Shown here: in pieces, positions 26,483-35,762 of the stretch
Numbering within the stretch: position 1 is the first letter of the stretch
Layout of the letters: the number at the start of each line of letters is the position of its first letter
Origin: Streptomyces echinatus
GTDB taxonomy: Bacteria > Actinomycetota > Actinomycetes > Streptomycetales > Streptomycetaceae
Direction: 5' to 3'
Assembly: GCF_014203595.1 (NCBI RefSeq)
Contig: NZ_JACHJK010000002.1
Span: forward strand, 620,001-684,000
Length of the DNA: 64,000 bases
Notes under the pieces: model-generated
Databases searched by the model: none
Seen by the model: the letters and a program-made list of their open reading frames with translations, nothing else
Told to the model about the DNA's origin: nothing
Translations under genes and position numbers: made by a program

Positions 26483-26932
26483 ATGACCACCGCCGATCCC
26501 GACGGACCGCTCGCCGAGCAGTTGCTACGGCTCACCCGCCGGGTGCACCGCATCCAGAAACGCCATCTGGAGGAGCGGCGACTGGGCGTGACCCCGGCCC
26601 AGTCCCGGTTGCTGCGCACCCTCGCGCACTACGCCTCACCGCCACGCATGGCCGACCTCGCCGAGCGCCTCGAGGTCGTCCCCCGCGCGGTGACGACGCT
26701 GGTCGACGGGCTGGAGGCGAGCGGCAAGGTACGGCGGGCACCGGACCCGGCGAACCGGCGCGTGACCCGGATCGAGCTGACGGACGAGGGGCGCGCGACC
26801 CTGCGCGAACTGCGCGGGGCGAGGCGCTCGGCGGCAGAGGAGATACTGGCGCCGCTGACCGAGAAGGAACGCCAGGTGCTCGGCGTGCTGCTGGACACGC
26901 TGATCGACGGGGACGCCGCCCAGCGCTGCTGA
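26483..26932 (+). CDS. MarR-family transcriptional regulator
   Basis: 149 residues with the MarR winged helix: helices PAQSRLLRTLAHY and PPRMADLAERLEVVPRAVTT, wing with DPANRRVTRIELTDEGR. It acts as a dimer on palindromes and is usually released by phenolic or drug ligands. The divergent ABC exporter and the palindrome in the 113-base gap make it the local repressor. ATG 26483 lies about 25 bases from the predicted transcript start. Confidence 0.93.
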   Translation: MTTADPDGPLAEQLLRLTRRVHRIQKRHLEERRLGVTPAQSRLLRTLAHYASPPRMADLAERLEVVPRAVTTLVDGLEASGKVRRAPDPANRRVTRIELTDEGRATLRELRGARRSAAEEILAPLTEKERQVLGVLLDTLIDGDAAQRC

Positions 26933-26940
26933 ACGCCCAC

Positions 26941-26968
26941 GGCCCCGCTCCCGGGAAGGAGCGGGGCC
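26941..26968 (+). terminator. Terminator of the marR gene
   Basis: GGCCCCGCTCC and GGAGCGGGGCC form a perfect 11-bp stem with a 6-base loop, starting 8 bases after the stop. Confidence 0.9.
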
Positions 26969-27083
26969 GTCGCCAGCGGGGCCGTCGCGCGACCGGAGCC
27001 GCCGGGCCACGCCTTCCGTACCGCGTGCGACCGGCCGGGCCGGCCGGTTGCCTCACGCGGCGCACCCCGTGCCGCCGCCCACG

Positions 27084-28700
27084 TCAGCAGCGGTGGCGGT
27101 CGTCCGTCAGCATCCCTTGGACCGTGGTGAGCGAGCGGTCGTAGCAGCGGTCCGGGCCGAGGAGGCGGTAGCGCTCGGTCGACGTGCCGACCGCGTGCCG
27201 CTGGTCACGCGGGACGTCGACCGTGTAGGCGGCGTCGCCGCTGTAGGTGTCGTCCAGCCGCGACCACGTGGTGCGCCGGCCGCCCCCGCGCGTCTCCACC
27301 GACGCCCGGTCGCCGAGGGTCAGTACGGTGCGCAGCCGGCTGTCCGGGCCGAGCGTGGTGGCGCCGTTCACGGTGTACACGCGACGGGTGTGCGTCGCCC
27401 GCGCGGGGCCGTGTCCGGGGCCGCCGACGGTGACGGTCTCGTCGTCGGTCCAGGTCGCGTCGAGTCCGTCCGTGGTCTCGCCGGCGGTCCAGCGGTGGAC
27501 GGAGGTGTTGGCGAGCGTCCGGGTGACGGTGGTGGTCACGCGGCCGTGCGAGGTGTCCAGATAGCCGGAGACGGTGAGCCGGTGCCCCGCCTCGGTGCGC
27601 ACCCGGTCCTCGGAACCGGGGGTGTAGACCGAGGAGTTGGCGAGATCGGTGGCCTTGATCCCGGCGAGCGCTCCGGTGACGTGGGCGCGATGCGCGTCCT
27701 GCCAGACCAGTACGTTCACCGGGGTGCTCCAGCCCGACTGCCCGGCGGGCACGCCCACGACGGAGACCTCGACGCGGTGCGGGCGGCCGTCGTTGAGGAG
27801 GCCGGCGAACGGCGTGAGGTCGTACTCGACGGGCCGCACGTCGAAGGCGCCCGGGGCCGGGAGGACGTACCAGAGGAAGGGGTTGGACCAGCCGCCCGTC
27901 CAGACGTTGGGGAACGGTGCCGCGATGCCCGCGAGCTTGCCGTCGACGCTGATCTGCACCTCGCGGTAGGGTCCGCGGTCGGCCTTGCACGAGTACGACG
28001 CCGGGTCGGCCACGGTCAGGTACCAGAACTCCTCGCAGCCGCCGCCCGAACCGGTCGCGTACACCTCCGCGACGATCCGCTCACTGTTGCGCGGGGTGGT
28101 GAGGGTCGTGCCGGCGGACGTGTCGGCGAGGGTGAGGACGCGGTCGGGGGCGGGTGATCCGGGACGTCCCGCGTAGAAGGTCAGGGTGACGTGGACGTCG
28201 ATGACACCGGTGTAGGTGTCGTCGACCACGTTGCCGATCAGCATCTCGACGTCCCTGGCGGCACGGAAGGTGTCGCTGTAGCGGGTGACGTCCTTCTCCA
28301 CGTGCCACTCGATGCCGTCGGGTGAGGGTTCCGGGGTGGAGGTGCGCAGGACCTCGACGCCGCCGACATGCAGATAGCCGAGCCGGTCGTACTGACGGCC
28401 CTTCACCTTGCCGTCGAGGCGCAGCACGACCTTGCTCCACTGGTCGCCACAGCCCTCGGGGGGCGTGTAGCCGCCGCGATAGGGCGTGAAGTCGCGGAAC
28501 TGGGCGTCAGCGAGGGTGACCTGGCACGAACGCGTGTGCGGCCGGTCGACGGACGGGCCCGCGGTCACCGGGTCGTGCCAGTCGGTGCCGAACTCGGCGG
28601 GCACGTCGACCGCCTGGGCGGTCGCGGCACCGGTCCCGAACAGCGCGCTCACCACGAGGGTCGCTCCGGCGAGCATGGACATGACTAACCGTCTTCTCAT
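27084..28700 (-). CDS. Secreted PNGase A-like peptide-N-glycosidase
   Basis: 538 residues with a signal peptide (MRRRLVMSMLAGATLVVSAL, cut after AQA near residue 30). The mature part resembles the plant/fungal-type peptide-N4-(N-acetyl-beta-glucosaminyl)asparagine amidase A family: a Cys-rich beta-sandwich with CGDQWSKVVLRLDGKVKGRQ, LGYLHVGGVEVLRTSTPEPS and WHVEKDVTRYS. Later come ANSSVYTPGSEDRV and cysteine-bearing GGCEEFWYLT. Such enzymes release N-glycans from glycoproteins outside the cell. Divergent from an M1 peptidase, which suggests joint use of glycoproteins. ATG 28700 is set by the signal peptide; the open frame to 30821 is an artefact. Confidence 0.85.
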   Translation of the reverse strand: MRRRLVMSMLAGATLVVSALFGTGAATAQAVDVPAEFGTDWHDPVTAGPSVDRPHTRSCQVTLADAQFRDFTPYRGGYTPPEGCGDQWSKVVLRLDGKVKGRQYDRLGYLHVGGVEVLRTSTPEPSPDGIEWHVEKDVTRYSDTFRAARDVEMLIGNVVDDTYTGVIDVHVTLTFYAGRPGSPAPDRVLTLADTSAGTTLTTPRNSERIVAEVYATGSGGGCEEFWYLTVADPASYSCKADRGPYREVQISVDGKLAGIAAPFPNVWTGGWSNPFLWYVLPAPGAFDVRPVEYDLTPFAGLLNDGRPHRVEVSVVGVPAGQSGWSTPVNVLVWQDAHRAHVTGALAGIKATDLANSSVYTPGSEDRVRTEAGHRLTVSGYLDTSHGRVTTTVTRTLANTSVHRWTAGETTDGLDATWTDDETVTVGGPGHGPARATHTRRVYTVNGATTLGPDSRLRTVLTLGDRASVETRGGGRRTTWSRLDDTYSGDAAYTVDVPRDQRHAVGTSTERYRLLGPDRCYDRSLTTVQGMLTDDRHRC

Positions 28701-28813
28701 GGCCCGTGTTCTACGGGGAGACGACCCGCCCCCGCAATGACGCCTCGACAGATCGGCGCGATGAGGACGACGGCCGCACGGCCCCGCGCACCCGTCCAGC
28801 GAAGGAACATTTA

Positions 28814-28826
28814 GTGCTATAAGCAC
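28814..28826. promoter_or_regulatory. Palindrome GTGCT-ATA-AGCAC in an AT-rich divergent gap
   Basis: A perfect 5-bp inverted repeat lies in the AT-rich stretch 28809-28848 (CATTTAGTGCTATAAGCACA) between the PNGase-like and M1 peptidase genes. The low GC and the position suggest the promoter region of both; the regulator is unknown. Confidence 0.45.
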
Positions 28827-28848
28827 ACCTAACTGACATAGTACCGTC

Positions 28849-28938
28849 ATGGAGATCATGACCGCCGGCAGTCCAGCGGGGCGCACGGCCGCACGTCCGG
28901 CACCCCGAGCCCTCGACGCCCACCGGCCCCTCCGATGA
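28849..28938 (+). CDS. Candidate 29-residue leader ORF coupled to the M1 peptidase
   Basis: ATG GAG ATC ATG opens a frame of 29 codons (MEIMTAGSPAGRTAARPAPR...) whose TGA overlaps the ATG of the peptidase gene by ATGA (28935-28938). The peptidase ATG has no ribosome site of its own, so coupled re-initiation from this leader would explain its translation. It is too short for the usual gene finders. Confidence 0.45.
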   Translation: MEIMTAGSPAGRTAARPAPRALDAHRPLR

Positions 28939-30533
28939 AGGCGCCGGCCCCGCGCCACGACCCCCGGCAGCGGCCCCACCGCCCCGTCCTCCGCGTGCGT
29001 CGCACGACGCTCTTCCGCACGGTCACCGGAGCCGTCGCGGTCACGGGCGCCGTCGCCGTGACGGGCGCCGCCATACTCGCCGGTGACGCCTTGTTCCCCG
29101 GCCCGGGCCCGCGCCCGGACCACGGCACCCCCGCCCCCGGCGCCTCCGCCGCCCCGGCCGGCCCGGCCCCGTCCCCCGGCGCGCCGGGCATCGGCGACCC
29201 GCTCATGCCGCTCGCCGGCAACGGCGGCTACACGGTCCGCCGGTACACGCTCGACTTCGACTGGCGGGCCCCGCGAACGCCCTTCGAGGCCGGCGCCACC
29301 ATCAGCGCCACCGCGACGCAGGCCCTGTCCCGCTTCGACCTCGACTTCGCGGGCAACGCCCTGCACCGCGTCACCGTCGACGGCGCACCGGCCACCGCGG
29401 AACGCGCCGGCGACGAACTCGTCGTCACCCCCGCGAAGCCGGTCCCGCGCGGCCGCAGGTTCACCGTCCACGTCGCCTACACCGCCGACCCGGCCCAGAC
29501 ACGGCACCGCGACGACGCGATCCAGGACTACGGCTGGGTGCCGACCCCGGACGGCACCGTCGTCTGCGCACAGCCCGACGGCGCCAGAATGATCTTCCCC
29601 GCGAACGACCACCCGAGCCTTCGGGCGCCCATCACGTTCCGGATCACCACCCCCGCCGGCCTGAGGGCGGTGGCCAACGGCCGGCTCGTCGGCACCGTGC
29701 GGCGGCCCGACGGCCGCGTCCGGTGGACGTACGACTCCGAGCAGCCGATCGCGGCACAACTGGTCCAGCTGGCGATCGGCAGGTTCACGGTCGTCGACAG
29801 CCGAGGCCCGCGCGGACTGCCCGTCCGGGACGTCGTGCCGGACGGACTGGTCGCCGACACCGAGGCGTACCGCTCGCTCACCCCGGAGCACCTGCAGTGG
29901 CTGGAGCAGCGCCTCGGCCCGTACCCGTTCCGCCGCTACGGGGTGCTGGTCGGGGACACCGACCTGCCCGTGGCGCTGGAGACCCAGTCGCTCTCCGTCG
30001 TGCCCCGGGAGGACCTGCTGGGCGACCGGGTCGACGCCGAGCGCAATCTCGTCCACGAGCTGACGCACCATTGGACGGGCGACAGCGTCGCCGTCCGGCG
30101 CTGGTCCGACCTGTGGCTGAGCGAGGGTCACGCCCGTTTCTACGAACGCCTGTACTCCGACGAGCACGGCGGCGTGAGCATGGAGTCCGCGATGCGGGCG
30201 GCGTACGAGCAGCACGACCAGTTGCGGCACGACGAGGGAGCGCCCGCCGAGCCCACCGAGGCGACGCTGTTCAAGGTGATGCGGTACGACGGCTCGGCGC
30301 TGGTGCTGTTCGCGCTGCGGGAGAAGGTCGGCAAGGAGACCTTCGGCAGGATCGAACGGGCCTGGGTGACCACCTACCGGGGCCGTGCGGCCGGCACCCG
30401 CGACTTCGTCGCGCTCGCGTCCGAAGTCGCGGGCGAGGACCTGGGACCGTTCCTGACACCGTGGTTGTACGGCGCGCACACCCCGCCCATGCCGGGTCAC
30501 CCCGACTGGCAGGTGGACCCGGTCGAGGACTGA
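28935..30533 (+). CDS. M1-family zinc metallopeptidase, exported
   Basis: 532 residues. N-terminal hydrophobic stretch FRTVTGAVAVTGAVAVTGAA is a signal or anchor, followed by a Pro/Gly/Ala-rich linker. The M1 beta-barrel follows (RYTLDFDWRAPRTPFEAGAT). The catalytic domain has HELTHHWTGDSV (HExxH near residue 375) with the third zinc ligand Glu 18 residues later in WLSEGHARFYE. The GAMEN exopeptidase motif is replaced by VALETQSLS, a variant seen in other bacterial M1 enzymes. It probably trims peptides outside the cell; the neighbouring PNGase-like enzyme may provide deglycosylated substrates. Confidence 0.9.
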   Translation: MKAPAPRHDPRQRPHRPVLRVRRTTLFRTVTGAVAVTGAVAVTGAAILAGDALFPGPGPRPDHGTPAPGASAAPAGPAPSPGAPGIGDPLMPLAGNGGYTVRRYTLDFDWRAPRTPFEAGATISATATQALSRFDLDFAGNALHRVTVDGAPATAERAGDELVVTPAKPVPRGRRFTVHVAYTADPAQTRHRDDAIQDYGWVPTPDGTVVCAQPDGARMIFPANDHPSLRAPITFRITTPAGLRAVANGRLVGTVRRPDGRVRWTYDSEQPIAAQLVQLAIGRFTVVDSRGPRGLPVRDVVPDGLVADTEAYRSLTPEHLQWLEQRLGPYPFRRYGVLVGDTDLPVALETQSLSVVPREDLLGDRVDAERNLVHELTHHWTGDSVAVRRWSDLWLSEGHARFYERLYSDEHGGVSMESAMRAAYEQHDQLRHDEGAPAEPTEATLFKVMRYDGSALVLFALREKVGKETFGRIERAWVTTYRGRAAGTRDFVALASEVAGEDLGPFLTPWLYGAHTPPMPGHPDWQVDPVED

Positions 30534-30548
30534 GCGGCCCGCGGCCGC
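30534..30548 (+). terminator. Short hairpin after the M1 peptidase stop
   Basis: GCGGCC-CGC-GGCCGC immediately follows the stop codon and is followed by GTTTGGTTG, the nearest thing to a T-rich tail in this region. Confidence 0.6.
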
Positions 30549-30730
30549 GTTTGGTTGCCCCGGGCAGCGGAGTCGCTGCGGCCGACCGGGTGGCCTCTGC
30601 GGGACGGCTGGTCCACCCCGGTGACTCTCGCCACGACACGGCGCCCGGGGCACGGAAACGTACGAGGGGTGGCACGGCGGGCAACTCCTTTGCCCTGGTT
30701 GTGAGCGAGCGTGGTTGGGAGAGCTCTGCG

Positions 30731-32794
30731 ATGAGAAGAAATGTTTCTGCATATGTCCCCGCGGCCATCCGGAGATGCCGTCGTACGGCTTGTGTGATCG
30801 CGGGGGCGGCTCTGCTGCCACCGTTGCTGATCCTCCCGATGTCGGGCGCCGACGATCCGTCCGACCGGCGTCTGCAGAACGCCTTCACGGACGCCGCGCG
30901 CGAGTTCCAGGTCCCGCGCAGCGTGCTGATGAGCGTGGCGTACATGCAGTCGCGCTGGGACGCCCACCCGGGCGCGCCGAGCGTCTCGGGCGGCTTCGGG
31001 CCGATGCACCTGCTGGACACCGACCTCGTCAAGGCCCCGGCACTGTCGCCGGAACCGAAGGCGGCGGACGGCGTCCACGCCCGGCCGAGCGCGGGGGCCG
31101 CGGGGCCCTCCACCAAGGAATCGGCCGGGCCGTCCACCCAGGAAACGGCCGGGCCGGCCGCCGAGGAAGCCGTGGGCGTCACGGCCCGTCACGCCGTGCA
31201 GCCGGCGGATCTGCAGCACGCGGCACGGCTGATCCAGGCCACGGCCGGACGGCTGCGGACGGACGCCGTCGCCAACGTACGCGGCGGCGCGGCCCTCCTG
31301 GCGGCCACCCAGACCCAGCTCGGCAAGCCCCTCAGCACCGACCCCGCGGACTGGTGGGACGCGGTGGCGCGCTTCCCCGGCACCCGTGACGTCGCGTCAG
31401 CCGCGGCGTACGCGGCCGACGTCTTCACCGTGATCCGGCAGGGCGCGCACCGCACCACCGCCGAGGGCCAGGACGTCACCCTCCCCGCCTTGCCCGGCGT
31501 GCGGCCCCACCACCGCACCCCCGTCCCGGGGGGTCCCCAGCGGCCGGAGGAGGTCGAGTGCCCCGCCGAACTCGCCTGTGACTGGCTCGGCGCGCCGTAC
31601 GAGGAGATCGACGACAGCGCCTACGGCAACCACGACCTGGCCGACCGGCCCAGGGACCAGCCGATCGAGTACATCGTCATCCACGACACCGAGGCGTCGC
31701 TGGCGAGCATGTTCCAGACGGTGCAGGACCCGTCGGAGGCCTCCTGGCACTACTCGGTCCGCTCCACCGACGGCCATGTCACCCAGCACGTCAGGACCAG
31801 GGACGAGGCCTGGCACTCCGGCAACCAGTTCGTCAACGCCCGCTCGATCGGCATCGAGCACGAGGCCTTCCTCACGCAGCCCGGGACCTGGTACACGGAG
31901 CAGATGTACCAGGCGTCGGCACGCCTGGTGCGGTACCTGGCGAAGAAGTACGAGATCCCGCTCGACCGGCAGCACATCTTCGGCCACGACAACGTGCCGG
32001 CCCCGACCGCCGACTCCATCCCCGACATGCACGACGACCCCGGCCCCTTCTGGGACTGGCGGCACTATTTCGACCTCCTCGGCGCACCGCTGCGGGCCAC
32101 CGCGGGACCGGACAGCGACATGGTGACCATCCTGCCGGACTACAACACGAACCAGCCGCGGTTCACGGGCTGCACCCGCAGCGGTTCACCGTGTCGGCCG
32201 CACGGCTCCAGCGCCGTCCGTCTGTACACCGAACCGCGTGAGAACGCCCCGCTGATCCAGGACCCGGGGCGGAAGCCGGACGGCGAGGACTCCACCGAGG
32301 ACGTCAACGACCTGGGATCGCGCGTCTCCGCGGGCCAGACCTTCGCCGTCGCGGACCGCAGCGGCGACTGGACGGCGATCTGGTTCCAGGGACACAAGGC
32401 GTGGTTCAAGAACCCCAAGTCGCACCCGACCGCCGTCGGAGCGGCCGGGCACATGGTCACGCCGAAGGAGGGTCTGGACGAGGTCCCGGTGTACGGGCGT
32501 GCGCTGCCGGAGGAGGAGGCCTACCCGGACGACATGGACGAGCCGGACGAGTCGCCGCTGCCCTACAGCCTCCTGGCCGGCCAGCGGTACGTGACGCAGT
32601 CCGGCGTCGGCAGTTCCTACACCGCCAAGTCGTTCGGCGACACGCCCAACCCGGTGGTGTGGGGCCGGGAGAAGTACTACGAGATCCAGATCGGCCATCG
32701 GCTCGGGTACGTCCGGGCGAGCGACGTCGACGTGATGCAGTCGTCCGCCACCACGGCGGGTCCGGAGGGAGAAGAGGCTCCGCCGGCCCAGTGA
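30731..32794 (+). CDS. Exported N-acetylmuramoyl-L-alanine amidase, modular
   Basis: 687 residues. After a basic start there is a signal or anchor (CVIAGAALLPPLLILPMSGA). Residues 45-100 resemble a lysozyme/SLT-type fold (NAFTDAAREFQVPRSVLMSV, YMQSRWDAHPG). A linker with three AGPSTxE units (31100-31165) precedes a helical segment. The amidase_2/PGRP domain (residues 310-450) has YIVIHDTEAS, SWHYSVRSTDG, SIGIEHEAF and HIFGHDNVPAP with the zinc His residues. The C-terminal third has SH3-like beta segments (SSAVRLYTEPRENAPLIQD, SGDWTAIWFQGHKAWFKNPK). It would cut the stem peptide from muramic acid during growth or lysis. Confidence 0.9.
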   Translation: MRRNVSAYVPAAIRRCRRTACVIAGAALLPPLLILPMSGADDPSDRRLQNAFTDAAREFQVPRSVLMSVAYMQSRWDAHPGAPSVSGGFGPMHLLDTDLVKAPALSPEPKAADGVHARPSAGAAGPSTKESAGPSTQETAGPAAEEAVGVTARHAVQPADLQHAARLIQATAGRLRTDAVANVRGGAALLAATQTQLGKPLSTDPADWWDAVARFPGTRDVASAAAYAADVFTVIRQGAHRTTAEGQDVTLPALPGVRPHHRTPVPGGPQRPEEVECPAELACDWLGAPYEEIDDSAYGNHDLADRPRDQPIEYIVIHDTEASLASMFQTVQDPSEASWHYSVRSTDGHVTQHVRTRDEAWHSGNQFVNARSIGIEHEAFLTQPGTWYTEQMYQASARLVRYLAKKYEIPLDRQHIFGHDNVPAPTADSIPDMHDDPGPFWDWRHYFDLLGAPLRATAGPDSDMVTILPDYNTNQPRFTGCTRSGSPCRPHGSSAVRLYTEPRENAPLIQDPGRKPDGEDSTEDVNDLGSRVSAGQTFAVADRSGDWTAIWFQGHKAWFKNPKSHPTAVGAAGHMVTPKEGLDEVPVYGRALPEEEAYPDDMDEPDESPLPYSLLAGQRYVTQSGVGSSYTAKSFGDTPNPVVWGREKYYEIQIGHRLGYVRASDVDVMQSSATTAGPEGEEAPPAQ

Positions 32795-32811
32795 CGCGGC
32801 CGCCGCAGCCG

Positions 32812-32844
32812 GAGCCGGTTCCCGGCGCCGCCCGGGGCCGGCTC
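32812..32844. terminator. Possible bidirectional hairpin
   Basis: GAGCCGG (32812-32818) pairs with CCGGCTC (32838-32844), with further pairing inside the loop. It lies between the convergent amidase and L,D-transpeptidase-like genes. Confidence 0.5.
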
Positions 32845-32943
32845 GTTCCGGAAGGCCCCCGGGCCGGGGCGCGCCGGAGCGGCCGTCCCGGAGCCGCCGC
32901 GCGGCCCCCGGGCACCGGCGGCGGTGCGCTCCGGCCCGCAGCG

Positions 32944-33756
32944 CTATGCCCTCAAGGTCGCCCTGTCCCCCATCACCACGACAGGGTCGTGAGCGGGGTC
33001 GAGCGTGCGCAGCAGGAGCCGCATGGCGTCCTTGGAGACGCTGACGCAGGCCGAGGTGCCGCTGCCGTGGTCCATGTGCAGCCAGATGCCGCCGCCCCTG
33101 GCCGCGCCCCAGGGGCGTGTGGCATCGCTCGGCGGGGCGCCCCTGAGACGGTTGTAGTCGATGGCGATGACGTAGTCGAAGTCGTGCCGGTGGGCCTCGT
33201 CCCACCCGGCCGGCGGCGCGTAGGCCCGCTCGTCCCGGTCGTAGGGCAGCCGCGTGCCCGGGTCGGCGAGCACCCCGCCCGCGTCGGTGAGGGTGAACAC
33301 GCCGACCGGGCTGCGTCCGTCGCCCTCGTGGTGGTGCGTGGTCCAGCCGTGGCGCCCGTTGTGGGCGGGCCAACTGCCCTCCGGGTGCCAGCGCCCGCCC
33401 CGCCGCGTGTACAGCACGACCCTGGAGGTGGCCGAGTCCCGGCCCTCCCCGTAGACGGCCACGACCTGGCGGGAGCCCGCGGGGACGCGTCGGTTCAGGC
33501 GGTCGCCGACCCCCGGGACGCGGGTCGGATCGGCCGTGGGGGCCGACGACACGGCGGGAGTCGGCGCGGCCCGGCCGCGGGCATCCTGCGCGCCACGCGT
33601 CCGAGCGGCGTCGGGGGCGGTGGTGACACAGGCGGAGAGCAGGAGGAGAAGGACGCCGCAGGCCGCCGCCGCGACCGTCGTGCGCCGCACGCTGTCTTGC
33701 TGCACCCGACCAGGCTGGCATCGCCAACGGGCCGGCCGTGGCGTCTTCCGCACCAT
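32944..33756 (-). CDS. L,D-transpeptidase-like lipoprotein
   Basis: 270 residues. The basic start and hydrophobic stretch end in the lipobox LLLSAC, so the protein is probably lipidated. The C-terminal half is a YkuD/L,D-transpeptidase-like domain: SPVGVFTLTDAGGV, DYVIAIDYNRLRG and IWLHMDHGSGTSACVSVSKD, containing the expected His and catalytic Cys. The usual S-x-G-C-x-R is altered (SACVSV, without Gly and Arg), so activity may differ. It would make or trim 3-3 peptide cross-links in peptidoglycan. ATG 33756 has GGAG at a fitting distance; GTG 33705 is the alternative. Confidence 0.82.
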   Translation of the reverse strand: MVRKTPRPARWRCQPGRVQQDSVRRTTVAAAACGVLLLLLSACVTTAPDAARTRGAQDARGRAAPTPAVSSAPTADPTRVPGVGDRLNRRVPAGSRQVVAVYGEGRDSATSRVVLYTRRGGRWHPEGSWPAHNGRHGWTTHHHEGDGRSPVGVFTLTDAGGVLADPGTRLPYDRDERAYAPPAGWDEAHRHDFDYVIAIDYNRLRGAPPSDATRPWGAARGGGIWLHMDHGSGTSACVSVSKDAMRLLLRTLDPAHDPVVVMGDRATLRA

Positions 33757-33956
33757 CACCGCTCCGGGTGACAGGGCTGCCCGGTGCTTGACGGACGGGG
33801 TGACGGGGGCCGTGGCCGGAAGTCGGCGGATTTCGTGGGACAGCGAGAAAAACTGTTTGAAATTCACCACTCCGCGACGCGAACCTTTCACGGCTTGCCG
33901 CCGCTCCCGCGGCCTCCCGCTCCTTCCCCTCCCCTGACACGAGCCACTGGGACGTC

Positions 33957-35762
33957 ATGCAGATCCAAGACCTTCCGTATCCCGATCCGGGCGCGCCCGA
34001 CGCACGCTCGGGTCCCCGATTCCTGTGGTGGCTCTGGCGCAATCAGCTGGGCGGGCAGCTGAAGTCACTCGCCTGGGGCCTGCTCCACTTCGTCTCCGTG
34101 TCCGCCCTGCCCTTCTGCGTCGGCCTCGCCGTCCAGGCGGCCGTCGACCGTTCCGGCACCCGGCTCGCCCTGACGGGGGGTCTGATGCTGTTCTGCGGAA
34201 CCGGTATCGCCGTCGGCGACACCTTCCTGCACCGGACCGCCGTCACCAACTGGATCACCGCCGCCGCCCGCGTCCAGCAGCTGCTGGCCCGCAAGGCCGC
34301 CCAGCTGGGCTCGGCCCTGACCCGGCGGGTGGCCGCCGGTGAGGTGGTGTCCGTCTCCACCGGCGACGTGGAGAAGATCGGGTGGTTCGTCGAGGCCGCC
34401 TCCCGTTTCACCGCCGCCGCGCTGACGGTGGTCGTCGTCTGCGTCGGTCTGCTCGTGTACCAGCCGGCGCTCGGCGTGGTCGTCGCCGTCGGCCTGCCGG
34501 TCGTGGCACTCGCGGTGCTGCCGCTGCTGCCCCGGGCGACGCGCCGAGCAGACGAGCAGCGCACCAAGGCGGGCCGGGCCACCGAGCTGGCCTCGGACAC
34601 GGTCGCCGGGCTGCGGGTGCTGCGTGGCATCGGCGGCGAGGAGCTGTTCCTCGACCGCTACCGCCGGGCCTCCCAGGAGGTGCGGCACGCCGCCGTGCGC
34701 AGCGCCCGGATGTGGTCGCTGATCTCCGCCGTCCAGGTGCTGCTGCCCGGCCTGCTGCTGATCGCGGTCGTCTGGCACGGCATCGGCCTGGCCCGCCAGG
34801 GCCGCATCACGGTCGGCGAACTCGTCACCGTCTACAGCGCGGTCATGGTCCTCAACTACCCGCTGCGGCACTTCGAGGAGATCGCCATGGCGTACTCCTT
34901 CTCCCGCCCCTCGGCCAGACGCGCCGCGCGCGTGCTGTCGCTGGAGCGGTCCACGGCCGCCGACGGCACCCGCGGGGCCACGGTGCCCGGCGGCGACCTG
35001 TACGACCCGGTGACCGGTCTGCTCGCTCCCGCCGGCCTCCTCACCGCCGTGGTGTGCGGCGACCCGGACGCGGCGGGCAGGCTCGCCGAGCGGCTGGGCG
35101 GCCACCCCGCGGAGCCGGACCGGTCGGTGCTGCTCGGCGGAGTGCCCCTGGACGAACTCCCCCTCGACAGCGCCAGGACCGCCGTCCTCGTCCAGGACAA
35201 GGATCCGGTGCTGCTGTCCGGCACCCTGCGCGAGCTGCTCGACGTGCCCTCCTCCGGCGCCGTACGGGCCGCGGACGCGCTGGCCGCGGCCCGGTGCGAG
35301 GACGTGCTGGACGCGCTCACGCAGGGGTCACTGGACGCCGCCGATCCGATGGAGGCCCGCATCACCGAGCGCGGACGCTCCCTGTCCGGCGGCCAGCGCC
35401 AGCGGCTCGCCCTCGCCAGGTCACTGATCACCGATCCGGAGGTACTGGTGCTGGACGAGCCCACGTCCGCGGTCGACTCGCACACCGAGGCCAGGATCGC
35501 GGACGGACTGCGCACGCTGCGGTCGGGGCGGACGACGGTGGTGTTCACCTCCTCGCCGCTGCTGCTGGACCGCGCGGACCGGGTCGCCCTGGTGCACGAG
35601 GGCGAAGTCGTGGCGGTGGGTGTGCACCGCGAACTGGTCGACGGCGAACCGCGGTACCGGGCCGTGGTGACCCGGGAGACCGACGAGGAACTGGCCGCGG
35701 CCGACGAAGGCATGCTGCTGGACACGCTCCAGGAGCTGGAAGAGATCGAGGAGAGCGCATGA
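33957..35762 (+). CDS. ABC exporter subunit with degenerate ATP site
   Basis: 601 residues: membrane domain (spans within about residues 30-310) and ATPase domain. The signature LSGGQRQRLALARS and Walker B VLVLDEPTSAVDS are intact. The Walker A is lost (VVCGDPDAAGRLAERL, with no GxxxxGKS/T), and the H-loop His is replaced by Ser (VVFTSSPLLLDRAD). Alone it cannot hydrolyse ATP normally. Its stop overlaps the start of the next gene (ATGA), and that subunit has the complementary defects, so the two form a heterodimer. The substrate is unknown; the upstream neighbours are cell-wall enzymes. Confidence 0.9.
   Translation: MQIQDLPYPDPGAPDARSGPRFLWWLWRNQLGGQLKSLAWGLLHFVSVSALPFCVGLAVQAAVDRSGTRLALTGGLMLFCGTGIAVGDTFLHRTAVTNWITAAARVQQLLARKAAQLGSALTRRVAAGEVVSVSTGDVEKIGWFVEAASRFTAAALTVVVVCVGLLVYQPALGVVVAVGLPVVALAVLPLLPRATRRADEQRTKAGRATELASDTVAGLRVLRGIGGEELFLDRYRRASQEVRHAAVRSARMWSLISAVQVLLPGLLLIAVVWHGIGLARQGRITVGELVTVYSAVMVLNYPLRHFEEIAMAYSFSRPSARRAARVLSLERSTAADGTRGATVPGGDLYDPVTGLLAPAGLLTAVVCGDPDAAGRLAERLGGHPAEPDRSVLLGGVPLDELPLDSARTAVLVQDKDPVLLSGTLRELLDVPSSGAVRAADALAAARCEDVLDALTQGSLDAADPMEARITERGRSLSGGQRQRLALARSLITDPEVLVLDEPTSAVDSHTEARIADGLRTLRSGRTTVVFTSSPLLLDRADRVALVHEGEVVAVGVHRELVDGEPRYRAVVTRETDEELAAADEGMLLDTLQELEEIEESA

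Noticed and set aside
27084..30821. One 1245-residue reverse frame covering the PNGase-like gene and the whole M1 gene
   Set aside because: Only the part from 28700 has a signal peptide and family motifs; the rest is the antisense of the M1 peptidase.
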